DNA from: Rhodoferax sp.
GTDB lineage: Bacteria; Pseudomonadota; Gammaproteobacteria; Burkholderiales; Burkholderiaceae_C
Direction: 5' to 3'
Length of the DNA: 64,000 nucleotides
Assembly (NCBI RefSeq): GCF_030646845.1
Contig: NZ_JAUSLE010000069.1
Location: 97,262 to 161,261, forward strand
Position numbers and translations under genes: made by a program. Positions 54,741-63,987 of the stretch are shown one piece after another. How positions within the stretch are numbered: the stretch's first letter is position 1; each line of letters begins with the position of its first letter. The notes under the pieces are model-generated. The model saw nothing but the letters and a program-made list of their open reading frames with translations, did not search any database and had not been told where the DNA came from.

Positions 54741-55841
54741 GTGAAAACAGGAAACCTCTGGGACATCTTCTGCAAGGTCATCGACAACTACGGTGATATC
54801 GGCGTGTGCTGGCGGCTGGCCGTCGGACTGGCCGCGCGCGGCGAGCGGGTCCGTTTGTGGGTAGACGATGCCAGCGCCCTGCGCTGGATGGCCCCCGAGG
54901 GCGCGCAGGGTGTTGAGGTTCGACCGTGGACGCAACCGATCCAGACCGATGGGCTGACAGTGGGCGATATCCTGGTGGAGGCCTTTGGTTGCGAAGTTGC
55001 TCCTGAATTCATAGCATCTTACGCATATAACAAGAGGGCTACAGGCCAAAATGCCGTGTGGATCAACCTGGAGTACCTCAGCGCCGAGGGGTTTGTGGAA
55101 CGTAGCCACGGCCTGCCCTCACCGGTGATGTCGGGGCCGGGCATCGGGCTGATCAAACACTTCTTCTACCCGGGCTTCACGACCGGGACTGGGGGGCTGC
55201 TGCGGGAGACGGATCTGACAGAACGCCAGGCCCGGTTTGACCGCGCAGCCTGGCTGCAGCAACTCGACATTGGATTCCAGGGCGAACGCCTGATCTCACT
55301 GTTTTGCTACGAACCGCCAGCGCTGGGCGCGTTGCTAGACCAATTGGCCGCCGACACCCAAGCGACCCGGTTACTGGTCACCGCAGGCCGTGCAACCGCT
55401 GCTGTCAAGGCAGGCATTAAGGACAAATACCGTTCCCGGCCCTCGTGGAACCAGCGCCAAGCGCTATCATTTTCATATCTGCCAACACTCACGCAACGCG
55501 ATTTTGATCACCTGCTGTGGTCCTGTGACCTGAATTTTGTGCGGGGGGAAGATTCGCTGGTACGCGCGTTGTGGGCTGGCAAACCTTTTGTCTGGCAGAT
55601 CTACCCGCAGCATGACGACGCCCACCACAGCAAGCTTGAAGCCTTTCTGAACGTGCTGCATGCCCCGCCCTCACTGCGCACTTTCCATCACGCCTGGAAT
55701 GGTGTGAGTCAGGCGGCCTTGCCCGCGCTTGCGCCCTCCCAATGGCAAGAAACGGTCTCCGCGATACGAACGCTGCAGCTGCAGCGAGATGATCTTGTGA
55801 CCCAGATCATGCGTTTCGCACTAAAAACCATTAAAATCTAA
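54741..55841 (+). CDS. earP: EF-P arginine rhamnosyltransferase EarP
   Basis: Transfers rhamnose from dTDP-rhamnose to Arg32 of EF-P. The 366 residues show the family start [22 protein letters not shown] (split), then [21 protein letters not shown], and the donor-binding segment [22 protein letters not shown]. The start is GTG at 54741, because no ATG fits the family N-terminus. Residues about 86-102 ([17 protein letters not shown]) come from an antisense 50-bp repeat. efp follows 83 bp downstream, as expected for this modification pathway. Confidence 0.93.
   Translation: MKTGNLWDIFCKVIDNYGDIGVCWRLAVGLAARGERVRLWVDDASALRWMAPEGAQGVEVRPWTQPIQTDGLTVGDILVEAFGCEVAPEFIASYAYNKRATGQNAVWINLEYLSAEGFVERSHGLPSPVMSGPGIGLIKHFFYPGFTTGTGGLLRETDLTERQARFDRAAWLQQLDIGFQGERLISLFCYEPPALGALLDQLAADTQATRLLVTAGRATAAVKAGIKDKYRSRPSWNQRQALSFSYLPTLTQRDFDHLLWSCDLNFVRGEDSLVRALWAGKPFVWQIYPQHDDAHHSKLEAFLNVLHAPPSLRTFHHAWNGVSQAALPALAPSQWQETVSAIRTLQLQRDDLVTQIMRFALKTIKI
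54997..55047 (-). repeat. 50-bp dispersed repeat inside earP
   Basis: On the minus strand: left half GGCCTGTAGCCCTCTTG, centre TATATGCGTAAG, right half GCTATGAATTCAGGAGCAA. Antisense to earP, open in the same antisense frame as the moeA copy. Confidence 0.75.
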
Positions 55842-55924
55842 GACTTTGCGAAAATTGACCGGATTTGCATCCAGTCCATGCCGCCCTCGCCGTTAGACAA
55901 GCGGCCTACCTTCACACAATCGCT

Positions 55925-56479
55925 ATGAAAACCGCTCAAGAAATTCGCGCCGGCAACGTCATCATGCACGGCAAAGACCCCATGGTCGTCCTCAAGACAG
56001 AATACAGCCGCGGCGGCCGCAACTCTGCCACCGTGCGCATGAAGCTCAAAAGCTTGATCGCCAACTTCGGTACCGAGGTCGTGTTCAAGGCCGACGACAA
56101 GATCGACCAGGTCATTCTGGACAAGAAAGAGTGCACCTATTCTTACTTCGCGGACCCCATGTATGTCTGCATGGACGCCGACTACAACCAGTACGAAGTC
56201 GAAGCTGAAAACATGGGCGATTCGTTGAACTACCTCGAAGATGGCATGGCTGTTGAAGTGGTGTTCTATGACGGCAAGGCCATCTCGGTTGAACTGCCCA
56301 CCAGCGTGGTGCGCGAAATCACCTGGACCGAGCCCGCCGTCAAAGGCGACACCTCCGGCAAGGTGCTTAAACCCGCCAAAATTTCAACCGGGTTTGAAAT
56401 TGGCGTGCCAATTTTTGTAGCGCAGGGCGACAAGGTCGAAATCGACACCCGCACCGGCGAATACAGAAAACGCGTCTGA
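55925..56479 (+). CDS. efp: Elongation factor P, Arg32 type
   Basis: EF-P relieves ribosomes stalled at polyproline. It has 184 residues in three beta-barrel domains. The acceptor loop reads [15 protein letters not shown] with Arg at position 32, the residue rhamnosylated by EarP; lysine-type EF-P has Lys there. The start [13 protein letters not shown] agrees with the family, and an upstream in-frame codon was rejected. A large terminator follows. The many polyproline stretches in this window (TonB, NlpD, UvrC tails) are the kind of substrates it would serve. Confidence 0.97.
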   Translation: MKTAQEIRAGNVIMHGKDPMVVLKTEYSRGGRNSATVRMKLKSLIANFGTEVVFKADDKIDQVILDKKECTYSYFADPMYVCMDADYNQYEVEAENMGDSLNYLEDGMAVEVVFYDGKAISVELPTSVVREITWTEPAVKGDTSGKVLKPAKISTGFEIGVPIFVAQGDKVEIDTRTGEYRKRV

Positions 56480-56488
56480 TCCCGCATC

Positions 56489-56532
56489 ACCCCAATAAAA
56501 ATGGCTTCTCAGGAAGCCTTTTTTATTGGGGT
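56489..56532 (+). terminator. Long terminator after efp
   Basis: GGCTTC-TCAG-GAAGCC with outer arms CCCAATAAAA and TTTTATTGGG and a TTTTTT run. It starts about 10 bp after the efp stop. Confidence 0.92.
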
Positions 56533-56596
56533 TTTCACGGCGTTCATCAAGCACCTTGAATCGTCCCGAACTACAAAACCGGTGTAGGCTACTGCC

Positions 56597-58195
56597 ATGA
56601 GCAATGACACTGATGAACGGCTGGCGCCCGACGCGCTGGAAGGAAAGAATCTGAGCCCGTCCAACCTTGCACTGCGCCGGGTTGCGATCGACACTTACCG
56701 TGAAAATGTAGCCTACCTGCACCGGGATTGCGCTGTTTACCGGGCAGAGGGTTTTCAGGCCTTGTCGAAAGTCGAGGTTCGCGCCAACGGACGGCGCATT
56801 CTCGCCACCTTGAACGTGGTCGATGACCAGAACATCGTGGGTTGCGATGAACTCGGTCTTTCGGAAGACGCCTTCTTGCAGTTGGATATACAGAACGGGC
56901 ATCCCGCCTCGGTGTCTCAGGCCGAACCGCCGGAATCCATCGGTGCACTTCGTCGAAAAATCGGCGGCGAGCGGCTGGGTCGGGAGGATTTTGGCGGCAT
57001 CATTCGCGACATCGCCGAGTTGCGTTATTCGAAAATTGAATTGACTGCCTTTGTGGTGGCAACGAATCGGGATGAGCTGGACCGGGAAGAGGTTTATTTC
57101 CTGACCGAGGCCATGGTGGCCAGCGGACGAACCCTGGACTGGCACGAACGCCTGGTGGTTGACAAACACTGTATAGGCGGTATTCCCGGCAACCGAACCT
57201 CGATGCTGGTGGTGCCGATTGTGGCGGCGCATGGCTTGCTTTGCCCCAAAACGTCCTCACGCGCCATCACCTCCCCCGCAGGTACGGCCGACACCATGGA
57301 AGTACTGGCCAATGTGGAGCTTCCCTTCGAGCAGTTGGCTGACATCGTGCGCGACCACCGCGGCTGCTTGGCTTGGGGCGGTACGGCCAATCTGTCACCC
57401 GCGGACGATGTGCTGATTTCAGTGGAGCGCCCCCTCGCGGTCGACGCTCCGGGACAGATGGTGGCGTCCATTCTCTCGAAGAAAATTGCAGCGGGATCAA
57501 CCCATCTGGTGCTCGACATCCCCATCGGCCCCACCGCCAAAGTGCGCTCGATGCCGGAAGCGCAACGCCTGCGCAGACTGTTTGAGTATGTGGCTGGACG
57601 CATGCATCTGTCGCTGGATGTGGTCATCACGGATGGTCGCCAACCGGTTGGCAATGGCGTTGGCCCAGTGCTCGAAGCCCGCGATGTGATGCGAGTGCTG
57701 GAAAACGACCCGCGCGCGCCCAACGACTTGCGGCAGAAGTCTTTGCGACTCGCAGGCCGCTTGATTGAATGCAGCCCGGATGTGCGCGGTGGTGACGGAT
57801 TCGCCATTGCACGGGACATTCTCGACTCAGGCCGCGCGCTGGCCAAAATGAATTCCATCATGGCAGCGCAAGGTCAGAAACCGTTCGACCACAACAATCC
57901 CCAACTTGGCGCGTTGATGTTCGATATTCGCGCGACCGAGTCAGGTGTGGTAACCGGCATCGACAACCTGCAGGTGGCGCGCATCGCCCGTTTGGCCGGT
58001 GCCCCCAAGGTCATCGGTGCAGGCGTTGACCTGTTCCGCAAACTGGGTGCCGCGGTGGTGGCCGGGGACGTCCTGTATCGTGTTCACGCCGGCTTTCAGA
58101 GCGACCTCGAATTTGCGCGCCAGGCCTGCGGAAAATCGACCGGGTACACGATTGGTCGCACCCAAGACGTGCCTCATGTGTTCGTGGAATTCTGA
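56597..58195 (+). CDS. Long-form thymidine/AMP phosphorylase-like protein
   Basis: A 532-residue protein of the archaeal-type thymidine phosphorylase family, with an N-terminal ~90-residue barrel absent from E. coli DeoA. The core has [25 protein letters not shown] (split), [22 protein letters not shown] and [15 protein letters not shown]. Archaeal members with this architecture are AMP phosphorylases that release ribose 1,5-bisphosphate; bacterial members are annotated as thymidine phosphorylase. The stop overlaps the start of the PRPP synthase-like gene (TGATG), so the two products probably act together. Confidence 0.9.
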   Translation: MSNDTDERLAPDALEGKNLSPSNLALRRVAIDTYRENVAYLHRDCAVYRAEGFQALSKVEVRANGRRILATLNVVDDQNIVGCDELGLSEDAFLQLDIQNGHPASVSQAEPPESIGALRRKIGGERLGREDFGGIIRDIAELRYSKIELTAFVVATNRDELDREEVYFLTEAMVASGRTLDWHERLVVDKHCIGGIPGNRTSMLVVPIVAAHGLLCPKTSSRAITSPAGTADTMEVLANVELPFEQLADIVRDHRGCLAWGGTANLSPADDVLISVERPLAVDAPGQMVASILSKKIAAGSTHLVLDIPIGPTAKVRSMPEAQRLRRLFEYVAGRMHLSLDVVITDGRQPVGNGVGPVLEARDVMRVLENDPRAPNDLRQKSLRLAGRLIECSPDVRGGDGFAIARDILDSGRALAKMNSIMAAQGQKPFDHNNPQLGALMFDIRATESGVVTGIDNLQVARIARLAGAPKVIGAGVDLFRKLGAAVVAGDVLYRVHAGFQSDLEFARQACGKSTGYTIGRTQDVPHVFVEF

Positions 58196-59103
58196 TGAAA
58201 TCAAACCCGCTGTTGAAACCGGTCTTGCTTTTTTTTGAGGATGAGCATGAGAGCGCTACACGGATAGCTCGTGCCAGCAGCATGGAGCTCGCGACGATCG
58301 AACGCCACCGTTTTCCTGACGGCGAAATCAAGCTGCGCCTCCCGGACACCTTGCCGGACCGCGTGGTCATTCTGCGAACGCTGAATGATCCCAATGAGAA
58401 ATTGGTCGAACTGCTGCTGGCGGCCAACACCGCACGCGACCTTGGCGCCAGGCATTTGACGCTGGTGGCTCCTTATCTCGCCTACATGCGCCAGGATATT
58501 GCTTTTCATCCAGGCGAGGCGATCAGCCAGCGTATCGTGGGGCAGTTTCTGGCAGGCCTCTTTGACGCCGTGATCACTGTTGACCCCCATTTGCACCGGG
58601 TCGCCACGCTGCAGGAAGCGCTACCGGTCGCCAACGCCATTGCGCTGAGCGGTGCGCCCCTGCTGGCTGACCTGATAGCCGCGCGCCGACAGCGACCTTT
58701 GTTGGTGGGGCCCGACGAGGAATCGGCTCAATGGATCGCGCTGGCGGCCTCACGCCATGACTTTGACTACGCCGTGTGCCGCAAGGTGCGCAACGGAGAT
58801 CGGGCCGTAGAAATTGCATTGCCCGATCGAACGGTGACAGGCCGTCAAGTCGTTCTGCTGGATGATGTCGCAAGCACCGGCCATACCGTCGCCCGCGCCG
58901 CGCATTTGCTGCTGGACGCAGGCGCGGCTTCGGTTGATGTCGCTGTGACTCACGCACTTTTTGCGGGCGACGCCTTGCAGGTCATGCTGGACGCAGGCGT
59001 CGGCGAAGTGTGGAGTACCGACTGCATCGCCCATTCAAGCAACGCGGTCAGCATGGCCACAACCCTCGCCGGCGCGTTGGCCCGGATACAGGCCACAGCG
59101 TAG
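58195..59103 (+). CDS. Ribose-phosphate pyrophosphokinase-like protein
   Basis: 302 residues, of the phosphoribosyl pyrophosphate synthetase family. Visible are RHRFPDGEIKLRL-like (here ERHRFPDGEIKLRL), YLAYMRQDIAFHPGEAIS, the catalytic-flap-adjacent VDPHLHR and the PRPP loop LLDDVASTGHTVARAA. It is divergent from the housekeeping Prs, which is normally near ispE and rplY and is not in this window. Coupled to the phosphorylase, it may form or use phosphorylated ribose from nucleotide salvage. It ends 3 bp from the convergent PaaK-like gene. Confidence 0.87.
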   Translation: MKSNPLLKPVLLFFEDEHESATRIARASSMELATIERHRFPDGEIKLRLPDTLPDRVVILRTLNDPNEKLVELLLAANTARDLGARHLTLVAPYLAYMRQDIAFHPGEAISQRIVGQFLAGLFDAVITVDPHLHRVATLQEALPVANAIALSGAPLLADLIAARRQRPLLVGPDEESAQWIALAASRHDFDYAVCRKVRNGDRAVEIALPDRTVTGRQVVLLDDVASTGHTVARAAHLLLDAGAASVDVAVTHALFAGDALQVMLDAGVGEVWSTDCIAHSSNAVSMATTLAGALARIQATA

Positions 59104-59106
59104 ACA

Positions 59107-60507
59107 TCAGTGGCGCTTGGGGATCTGGCGAGCAACCACCCGTTGCGCCTTGCCACTGCGCCCCTTCGGAACAACCTGCCCCAGCTCCGCAATCACGCGG
59201 ATTGGCACTGCGCCTTGCGCGGCTGCAAAATCCTGAAGTACCGCACGGCAGCGCGTCACGACGCTCGCGGCCTGAGGTCCATGCATTTCAAGCCGCAATA
59301 CCAGCGTGTGATCGTCGCGCTGGCGCAAATGGAAATCAAACACCCCGGCCTCGTCTTCAAGCACCGTGGTCAGCGCAAGCGGCAGCAATGTGACCGGGTG
59401 CCCGTTGGACCCTGCCATCACCAGAGGATCATCACGGCGTCCCTGTACCTCGATGACCGGCAGTGAGGATCCGCATTCACAACGTTCATGATGGACAGTT
59501 ATCTGGTCACCCAGGTCATAGCGGATCAGCGGCTGGACGTGATTGGCCAGGTTGGTCAGCAGCGTTGAATACGAAGGCTGGCCTGCTGGCATCGGCAGTC
59601 CCCGTTCATCGACCGGCTCAAGAATCACCCAGTCCGTATTGGCGTGCATCCTCCCGAAACTGCACTCCCATCCGATCGACATGAATTCCGAGGCACCATA
59701 GCTGTTGCGTACGGAACATCCCAGCGCCTGCTCCACTCGTCGCCGTACGGCCACGCTCAAGGTTTCCCCCCCGGTCCAGACTTCCTTCGGAAGAAAATGT
59801 AGCGCCCCGCCACAGGCAGCATCCGCCAGCACCGCAGCAAATGTCGGATAAGTGGCAATCACCGTTGGCGCGAAAGCATTCAGCTTGTCAACCAGGGCGC
59901 TCATGGAATCCAGAATGGAGAAGCAGCGCACGTTTTGGGCCATCCACGGGTTGAGCTGGCGCATCCGCTGCATGCTCACAAAACTGGCGAAGTGGCCACT
60001 GGTCGCACCAACAAAGGCAATACGCTCGGCCATCAGCAGGGGATCAAACCAGCGTTGCAGGGCGCGTGGCGTGCTACGCCGCAGCGCCTCCAGCGCATCG
60101 TAGACCGCCATGGCCTGCGCATCCTGTACAAACACGCCGGATTGATTGCTGGTACCGGAACTCTCCCAAATCAGATATTTGTCCAGATAGCTGTCCCCGA
60201 TGCGCTGGGGATCGGCAACGAAGGTCCTCAATTCCGCTAGTTTGAGTTGCGGGTCGGTCACCCAATCATCAAAGCGGGCCATGAGTTCGTTTTTGCTCAC
60301 CTTGGGCAGGGCACCCAGTGTCAGGTCCCTGAGCGCCTTTCCTTTCAGGCGCTCGCGGTAAAGCGGTGAGCCCCTTACCGCAACGTCGAGCAATCTGGTG
60401 AGTCGGACCTGCTGGCGTGCAGCAAGGGCACCCGCGGTGGCCCGCCCGGCGGCCAGGACGTCCAGCGCTACGGCACTCAATCGCAATGGATCAAACACAG
60501 CAATCAT
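59107..60507 (-). CDS. PaaK-like adenylate-forming enzyme
   Basis: A 466-residue protein of the phenylacetate-CoA ligase/CapK group. The adenylation motifs are IWESSGTSNQSGVFVQD (P-loop), the A5-like NSYGASEFMSIGWEC and a C-terminal LIRYDLGDQITV. The cysteine-containing CECGSSLPVIEVQGRRDD matches the group. The acid substrate is not predictable. It stands alone, convergent to the PRPP synthase-like gene. The 306 bp upstream carry no clear promoter. Confidence 0.85.
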   Translation of the reverse strand: MIAVFDPLRLSAVALDVLAAGRATAGALAARQQVRLTRLLDVAVRGSPLYRERLKGKALRDLTLGALPKVSKNELMARFDDWVTDPQLKLAELRTFVADPQRIGDSYLDKYLIWESSGTSNQSGVFVQDAQAMAVYDALEALRRSTPRALQRWFDPLLMAERIAFVGATSGHFASFVSMQRMRQLNPWMAQNVRCFSILDSMSALVDKLNAFAPTVIATYPTFAAVLADAACGGALHFLPKEVWTGGETLSVAVRRRVEQALGCSVRNSYGASEFMSIGWECSFGRMHANTDWVILEPVDERGLPMPAGQPSYSTLLTNLANHVQPLIRYDLGDQITVHHERCECGSSLPVIEVQGRRDDPLVMAGSNGHPVTLLPLALTTVLEDEAGVFDFHLRQRDDHTLVLRLEMHGPQAASVVTRCRAVLQDFAAAQGAVPIRVIAELGQVVPKGRSGKAQRVVARQIPKRH

Positions 60508-60813
60508 CGGCGAACTACACTCATGCGCAGCCCAACAGCCTGGCCCGCCGCTTGCGCCATCAGGTCAATTGCTGGCTTTGTCGAAATCGTCATGCCGCCA
60601 TTCTCATGCAGCCAATGCTAGGCCTGCCACGGTTCCCGGCACTTGAGGTTGATCAACTCAATTGAGACCCAGTGATCAAACAAAGCGGCGACGTCCACGG
60701 CGCGACGGTGCACTTGCCTTTGAAATGGACCGCTGTATTGTGATTTTTCTCAAGAGACAAAACACGAATCGGAGTACCATCCAATCGGGTTATAAACAAC
60801 ATGGAGTGCTATC
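60508..60813. other. Gene-free interval
   Basis: 306 bp between the divergent PaaK-like and DUF883 genes. No conserved frame, tRNA or repeat was seen. The last 90 bp are AT-richer and end in TATGGAG-like sequence before the DUF883 start, so promoters probably lie there, but none was convincing. Confidence 0.5.
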
Positions 60814-61125
60814 ATGGTCGAAATGACAACAGTTCATAAAGATAAATTGATGAGCGATTTGCGGGTCGTTATCGCCGATGCTGAAGAGTTGCTTCGCATG
60901 ACCGCCGATGAGGCTGGCGAAGGCGCAGCCGACATACGCAGCCGGGTACAGGCCAGGTTGAATCAGGCTAAGGCTGATCTGGTGCACTTGCAGGAAGCGG
61001 CCGTTGCCAAGGCTAGGGCTGCCGGTCACGCAACCGATGAATTCGTCCATGAGAATCCCTGGAAATCCATAGGCATCGCGGCAGGTATTGGACTGGTAGT
61101 CGGCCTGCTGGTCGGCCGCCGGTAG
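60814..61125 (+). CDS. DUF883-family protein (ElaB/YqjD-like)
   Basis: 103 residues: a long amphipathic, Ala-rich helix region (about 10-75) and a C-terminal membrane anchor with the family ending VHENPWKSIGIAAGIGLVVG and a basic tail (LLVGRR). E. coli YqjD and ElaB of this family anchor ribosomes to the membrane in stationary phase and depend on RpoS. GGAG stands 8 bases before the ATG. It is the first of three genes matching the yqjD-yqjE-yqjK order. Confidence 0.9.
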   Translation: MVEMTTVHKDKLMSDLRVVIADAEELLRMTADEAGEGAADIRSRVQARLNQAKADLVHLQEAAVAKARAAGHATDEFVHENPWKSIGIAAGIGLVVGLLVGRR

Positions 61126-61138
61126 TTCTGCACAACTC

Positions 61139-61540
61139 ATGAGCGATCCTGTTCAAGAGCGCGGCCTGCTCGCCTCATTGCGCCGCTTGCTGTCCACTGC
61201 ACTGGAGATCGCTCAAGTACGGCTGGAGCTCTTGGGCACCGAAATCGAACTTGAGAAGCGACGTCTCTTTGATGGGCTGCTCTGGGGCGCCGTTGCCCTG
61301 CTGGTCCTCGGCCTCGGTCTCGCACTTCTGTGCGGCTTTGTCGTCCTGCTTTTTTGGGATGGCTATCGCGTCGCAGCGGCGGGTGTAATGGCGCTTGTAT
61401 TTCTTGTTGCGAGCGGGCTGCTGATGCGTGAAGCCCGGCGACGCCTGCACAGCCCGACCGGTTTGATCAGTACCAGCGTCTCTGAGTTAAAACGGGATTT
61501 GGTGGGACTCAAGGCATCAGGTCAGCATGAACAACAATGA
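61139..61540 (+). CDS. YqjE-like membrane protein (phage holin-type family)
   Basis: A 133-residue protein with a helical N-terminus (LLSTALEIAQVRLELLGTEIELEKRR), two membrane helices (about 47-70 and 76-98) and a charged C-terminus. It matches the YqjE/holin superfamily III group. It follows the DUF883 gene by 13 bp and overlaps the next gene by 14 bp. The function is unknown. Confidence 0.85.
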   Translation: MSDPVQERGLLASLRRLLSTALEIAQVRLELLGTEIELEKRRLFDGLLWGAVALLVLGLGLALLCGFVVLLFWDGYRVAAAGVMALVFLVASGLLMREARRRLHSPTGLISTSVSELKRDLVGLKASGQHEQQ

Positions 61541-61832
61541 ACTTGTCTTGCGTCAGCAACGTCTGCTGGCACGCAGTGCGGAATTACGCCTCAGCTTGAC
61601 CAGTCAGGGGCAGGTATTCAAGACACCTCTGGCTCTGGTGGACCAGGCACATGCTGTACTGCAATGGCTGTACCGCAACCCCCAATGGCCGCTCGGCGCA
61701 TTGGTGGCTCTGGTTGTCCTTCGACCCCGGCGTGCCATCCTTTGGGGTGGTCGTCTCTGGTGGTCATGGAAGATGCTGCGCCGTGCACAAAAATGGATAG
61801 CAGCCGTACCGCGGCAGCAGCGGCTACCGTAA
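61527..61832 (+). CDS. YqjK-like small protein
   Basis: 101 residues beginning MNNNELVLRQQRLLARSAELR, a helix resembling the YqjK family, then a hydrophobic segment (WPLGALVALVVL) and a Trp/Arg-rich C-terminus. It overlaps the YqjE-like gene by 14 bp, which supports a three-gene unit. The similarity to YqjK is weak and the function unknown. Confidence 0.72.
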   Translation: MNNNELVLRQQRLLARSAELRLSLTSQGQVFKTPLALVDQAHAVLQWLYRNPQWPLGALVALVVLRPRRAILWGGRLWWSWKMLRRAQKWIAAVPRQQRLP

Positions 61833-61986
61833 AACCGCCAACTGTCGGGTCGGCTCTTTCCCCCTTCAGCCGCCGCAACATCCTCGGATCTACCGGGTAG
61901 TGCAGCGGGCGACGAGGTGGTGTAGCGCCTACCGTGTCTGATTTGCTGAGGCCGGCGCATTTGATGTGTCATATTTTTCGAACACA

Positions 61987-62859
61987 ATGGCATTTATGGA
62001 AAAAGATCACCTCCTTACCGAGCGCCGCCTGGCCGATGCCTGGGCAGAGTTGCAGAGCCACTCGGACCAGGGCAACGCACTGGAGGCGGATGCCTACCGC
62101 CTGGCTTTTGCCGACCCTGAGTTCTTGTTGAGGCGCGAAACACGGGGCATACGATTTCAGCTCGAAATGCTCAAACCCGATCTTGATCAGGCGGAACAAG
62201 GCATCGAAAACACGATTGTTGTTTTTGGCAGTGCCCGTTTTCCGTCACCCGAGGATGCCCAAATATTTCTGCAGCAAGCGCAATTGAGTGGCGATGCCAG
62301 CGCTCTTGCGGTCGCCCAGCGGCAGGTACGGAACGCGCAGTTCTACGACCAGGCGCGCCTGTTTGCCCGGCTTGTTGCAGGCCACAGTGCGCACCGACGA
62401 CCCGAGGAACGCCTGTTCATTGCTACAGGCGGCGGCCCGGGAATCATGGAAGCCGCCAACCGGGGCGCGCACGAGATGGGCGCCCTGAGCGTCGGCCTGA
62501 ACATTGCCCTGCCGCACGAACAGTACCCCAACCCCTACATCACACCCAACCTGAGCTTCAAGTTTCACTACTTTGCGCTGCGCAAAATGCACTTCATGAT
62601 GCGCGCGAAAGCACTGGTGGCTTTCCCCGGTGGATTTGGCACACTGGATGAGTTGTTTGAAGTCATCACCTTGGTGCAGACCAAAAAAGCCAAGCCGGTA
62701 CCAATTGTTCTGTTTGGCACCGATTACTGGAAGCGTCTTTTCAATACGGATGCCATGTTGGAGGAAGGCGTCATATCACCACAAGACTTGGACCTTTTCA
62801 CCTATGTGGACGACCCCGCGGCAGCATGGGACGTTATTCGAACGTTTTACAGCCTCTGA
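61987..62859 (+). CDS. LOG-family protein (TIGR00730)
   Basis: 290 residues with the lysine decarboxylase-like Rossmann fold. The diagnostic motifs are ATGGGPGIMEAANRGA, FALRKMHFMMRAKALVAFPGG (split) and PGGFGTLDELFEV. LOG enzymes hydrolyse cytokinin-type or other nucleoside monophosphates to base and ribose 5-phosphate; the long N-terminal extension (about 75 residues) is typical of the larger bacterial group. The start is uncertain: GTG at 61966 or ATG at 61987 or 61996. It may add to the nucleotide salvage genes upstream. Confidence 0.88.
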   Translation: MAFMEKDHLLTERRLADAWAELQSHSDQGNALEADAYRLAFADPEFLLRRETRGIRFQLEMLKPDLDQAEQGIENTIVVFGSARFPSPEDAQIFLQQAQLSGDASALAVAQRQVRNAQFYDQARLFARLVAGHSAHRRPEERLFIATGGGPGIMEAANRGAHEMGALSVGLNIALPHEQYPNPYITPNLSFKFHYFALRKMHFMMRAKALVAFPGGFGTLDELFEVITLVQTKKAKPVPIVLFGTDYWKRLFNTDAMLEEGVISPQDLDLFTYVDDPAAAWDVIRTFYSL

Positions 62860-62939
62860 CTTTCAGCCACCGGGCCGAGGCGCACATTGGACTGGAAACG
62901 GTGCAAAAACGTGGCGAATATTCAGGGCAGCAATATGAC

Positions 62940-63863
62940 CCGTCCTGCTATAGGTTGACACCTGTAGTTGCAGGATTCGCCGGCTGACGAACTTCAGCCA
63001 GAGACGCCCGATGAACCTCATCGGGCGTTTTCAATTGTAGGGAGAAGTGAGGCCGCTCCATGTTGTAGATGGCCACGGACTCATCGACCATTCGCCTGGC
63101 CTGCGCAAGGTCAGTGGGGCGTTGCAACAGTAATTCGTTCTTGAGAATGCCGTTGATACGTTCGGCCAAGGCATTCTGATAACAGTCATAGCCATCGGTC
63201 ATTGAGCACGTCAGCCCGTGCGTTCGGTGAATCCTCTGGTAGTCATCCGAGCAATACTGGATACCTCTGTCCGAATGGTGGATCAACCGCTGGCGGCTTT
63301 GACGATGCCTGAGCGCCATCTTCAAGGCCTGGCTGACCTGCTGCGTGCGCAGACTGTCATGGACGTGATAACCAACGATCTTGCGGGAGTACACATCTGT
63401 CACCAAACTCAGGTAAACAAACCTGTCGTGGGTGGGCAAGTAGGTGATGTCGGCAACCCAGACTTGTTCCGCTGCGTGCGGCTGAACTTGCTCGTGCCCA
63501 GCCTTGAGTAGATTGGGGTGGTGACGAAACCGATGGTGGCTGTCAGTGGTCTTGTGGTACGCCGCCTGGGAGGCACCAGCATGTGTGACTGGCGCAAGAT
63601 ATCGAACAGCGCATCACGCCCGACCTTCAATCCCGCGCTCTCAAGCGAACCCGAGAGCATATGGTGTAACTTGCGTGTCCCAAGGCGTGGCTGACGAAGC
63701 CGCTTGGCGCGAACCAGCTCCATCACCCGTTCGTTGCACTGTCGCCTCTTGTCCTGGCGGCTCAATCCTTGGTAATACGCCTGTCGGCTTATGCCCATAT
63801 GGCGGCAAGCCCTGCAAACGCTCAAGCCTTTGACGAGCTTTTGCGCGAGGACTTGCCCAAAGT
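62940..63863 (-). mobile_element. IS3-family insertion sequence remnant
   Basis: Holds a frameshifted IS3-type transposase. No orfA was found on its 5' side, where the sequence runs into tandem repeats that look like another element. Clear terminal inverted repeats were not identified, so the limits are approximate. Confidence 0.7.
62948..63825 (-). pseudogene. IS3-family transposase OrfB, frameshifted
   Basis: The 5' part (63825 to about 63560) encodes the HTH_21-type region (VCRACRHMGISRQAYYQGLSR; RLGTRKLHHML). The 3' part encodes the DDE integrase core: WVADITYLPTHDRFVYLSLV, DVYSRKIVGYHV, HHSDRGIQYCS and NALAERINGILKNEL. The two lie in different frames. Joining them at about 63560-63566 requires one base to be restored in a run of G and C (CGG-CG before TACCACAAG), after which the text reads RRAYHKTTDSHHRF as in relatives. 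The catalytic residues remain, so inactivation appears recent. Programmed frameshifting in IS3 elements occurs between orfA and orfB, not here. Confidence 0.85.
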
Positions 63864-63909
63864 GGTTGACGACAATTACCTTGGCCGGTTGACGACAACT
63901 ATGTTGGCC
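63864..63909 (+). repeat. Two tandem 23-bp repeats near the right edge
   Basis: GGTTGACGACAATTACCTTG and GGTTGACGACAACTATGTTG, each completed by GCC, are 20/23 identical and adjacent; a third GGTT begins after them. Multiple short end repeats of this kind are typical of IS21-like elements, but the identity is not proven. Confidence 0.6.
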
Positions 63910-63987
63910 GGTTAGAGGCCTACACCGGGCGGGTCCGGGAGGCGGGGCTACCGTTGGACCTTCGAACAGATATCGAAGGTAAACGGC

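Noticed and set aside
60417..60665. 82-codon frame upstream of the DUF883 gene
   Set aside because: Overlaps the PaaK-like gene start in antisense, has no ribosome binding site and no recognisable sequence.
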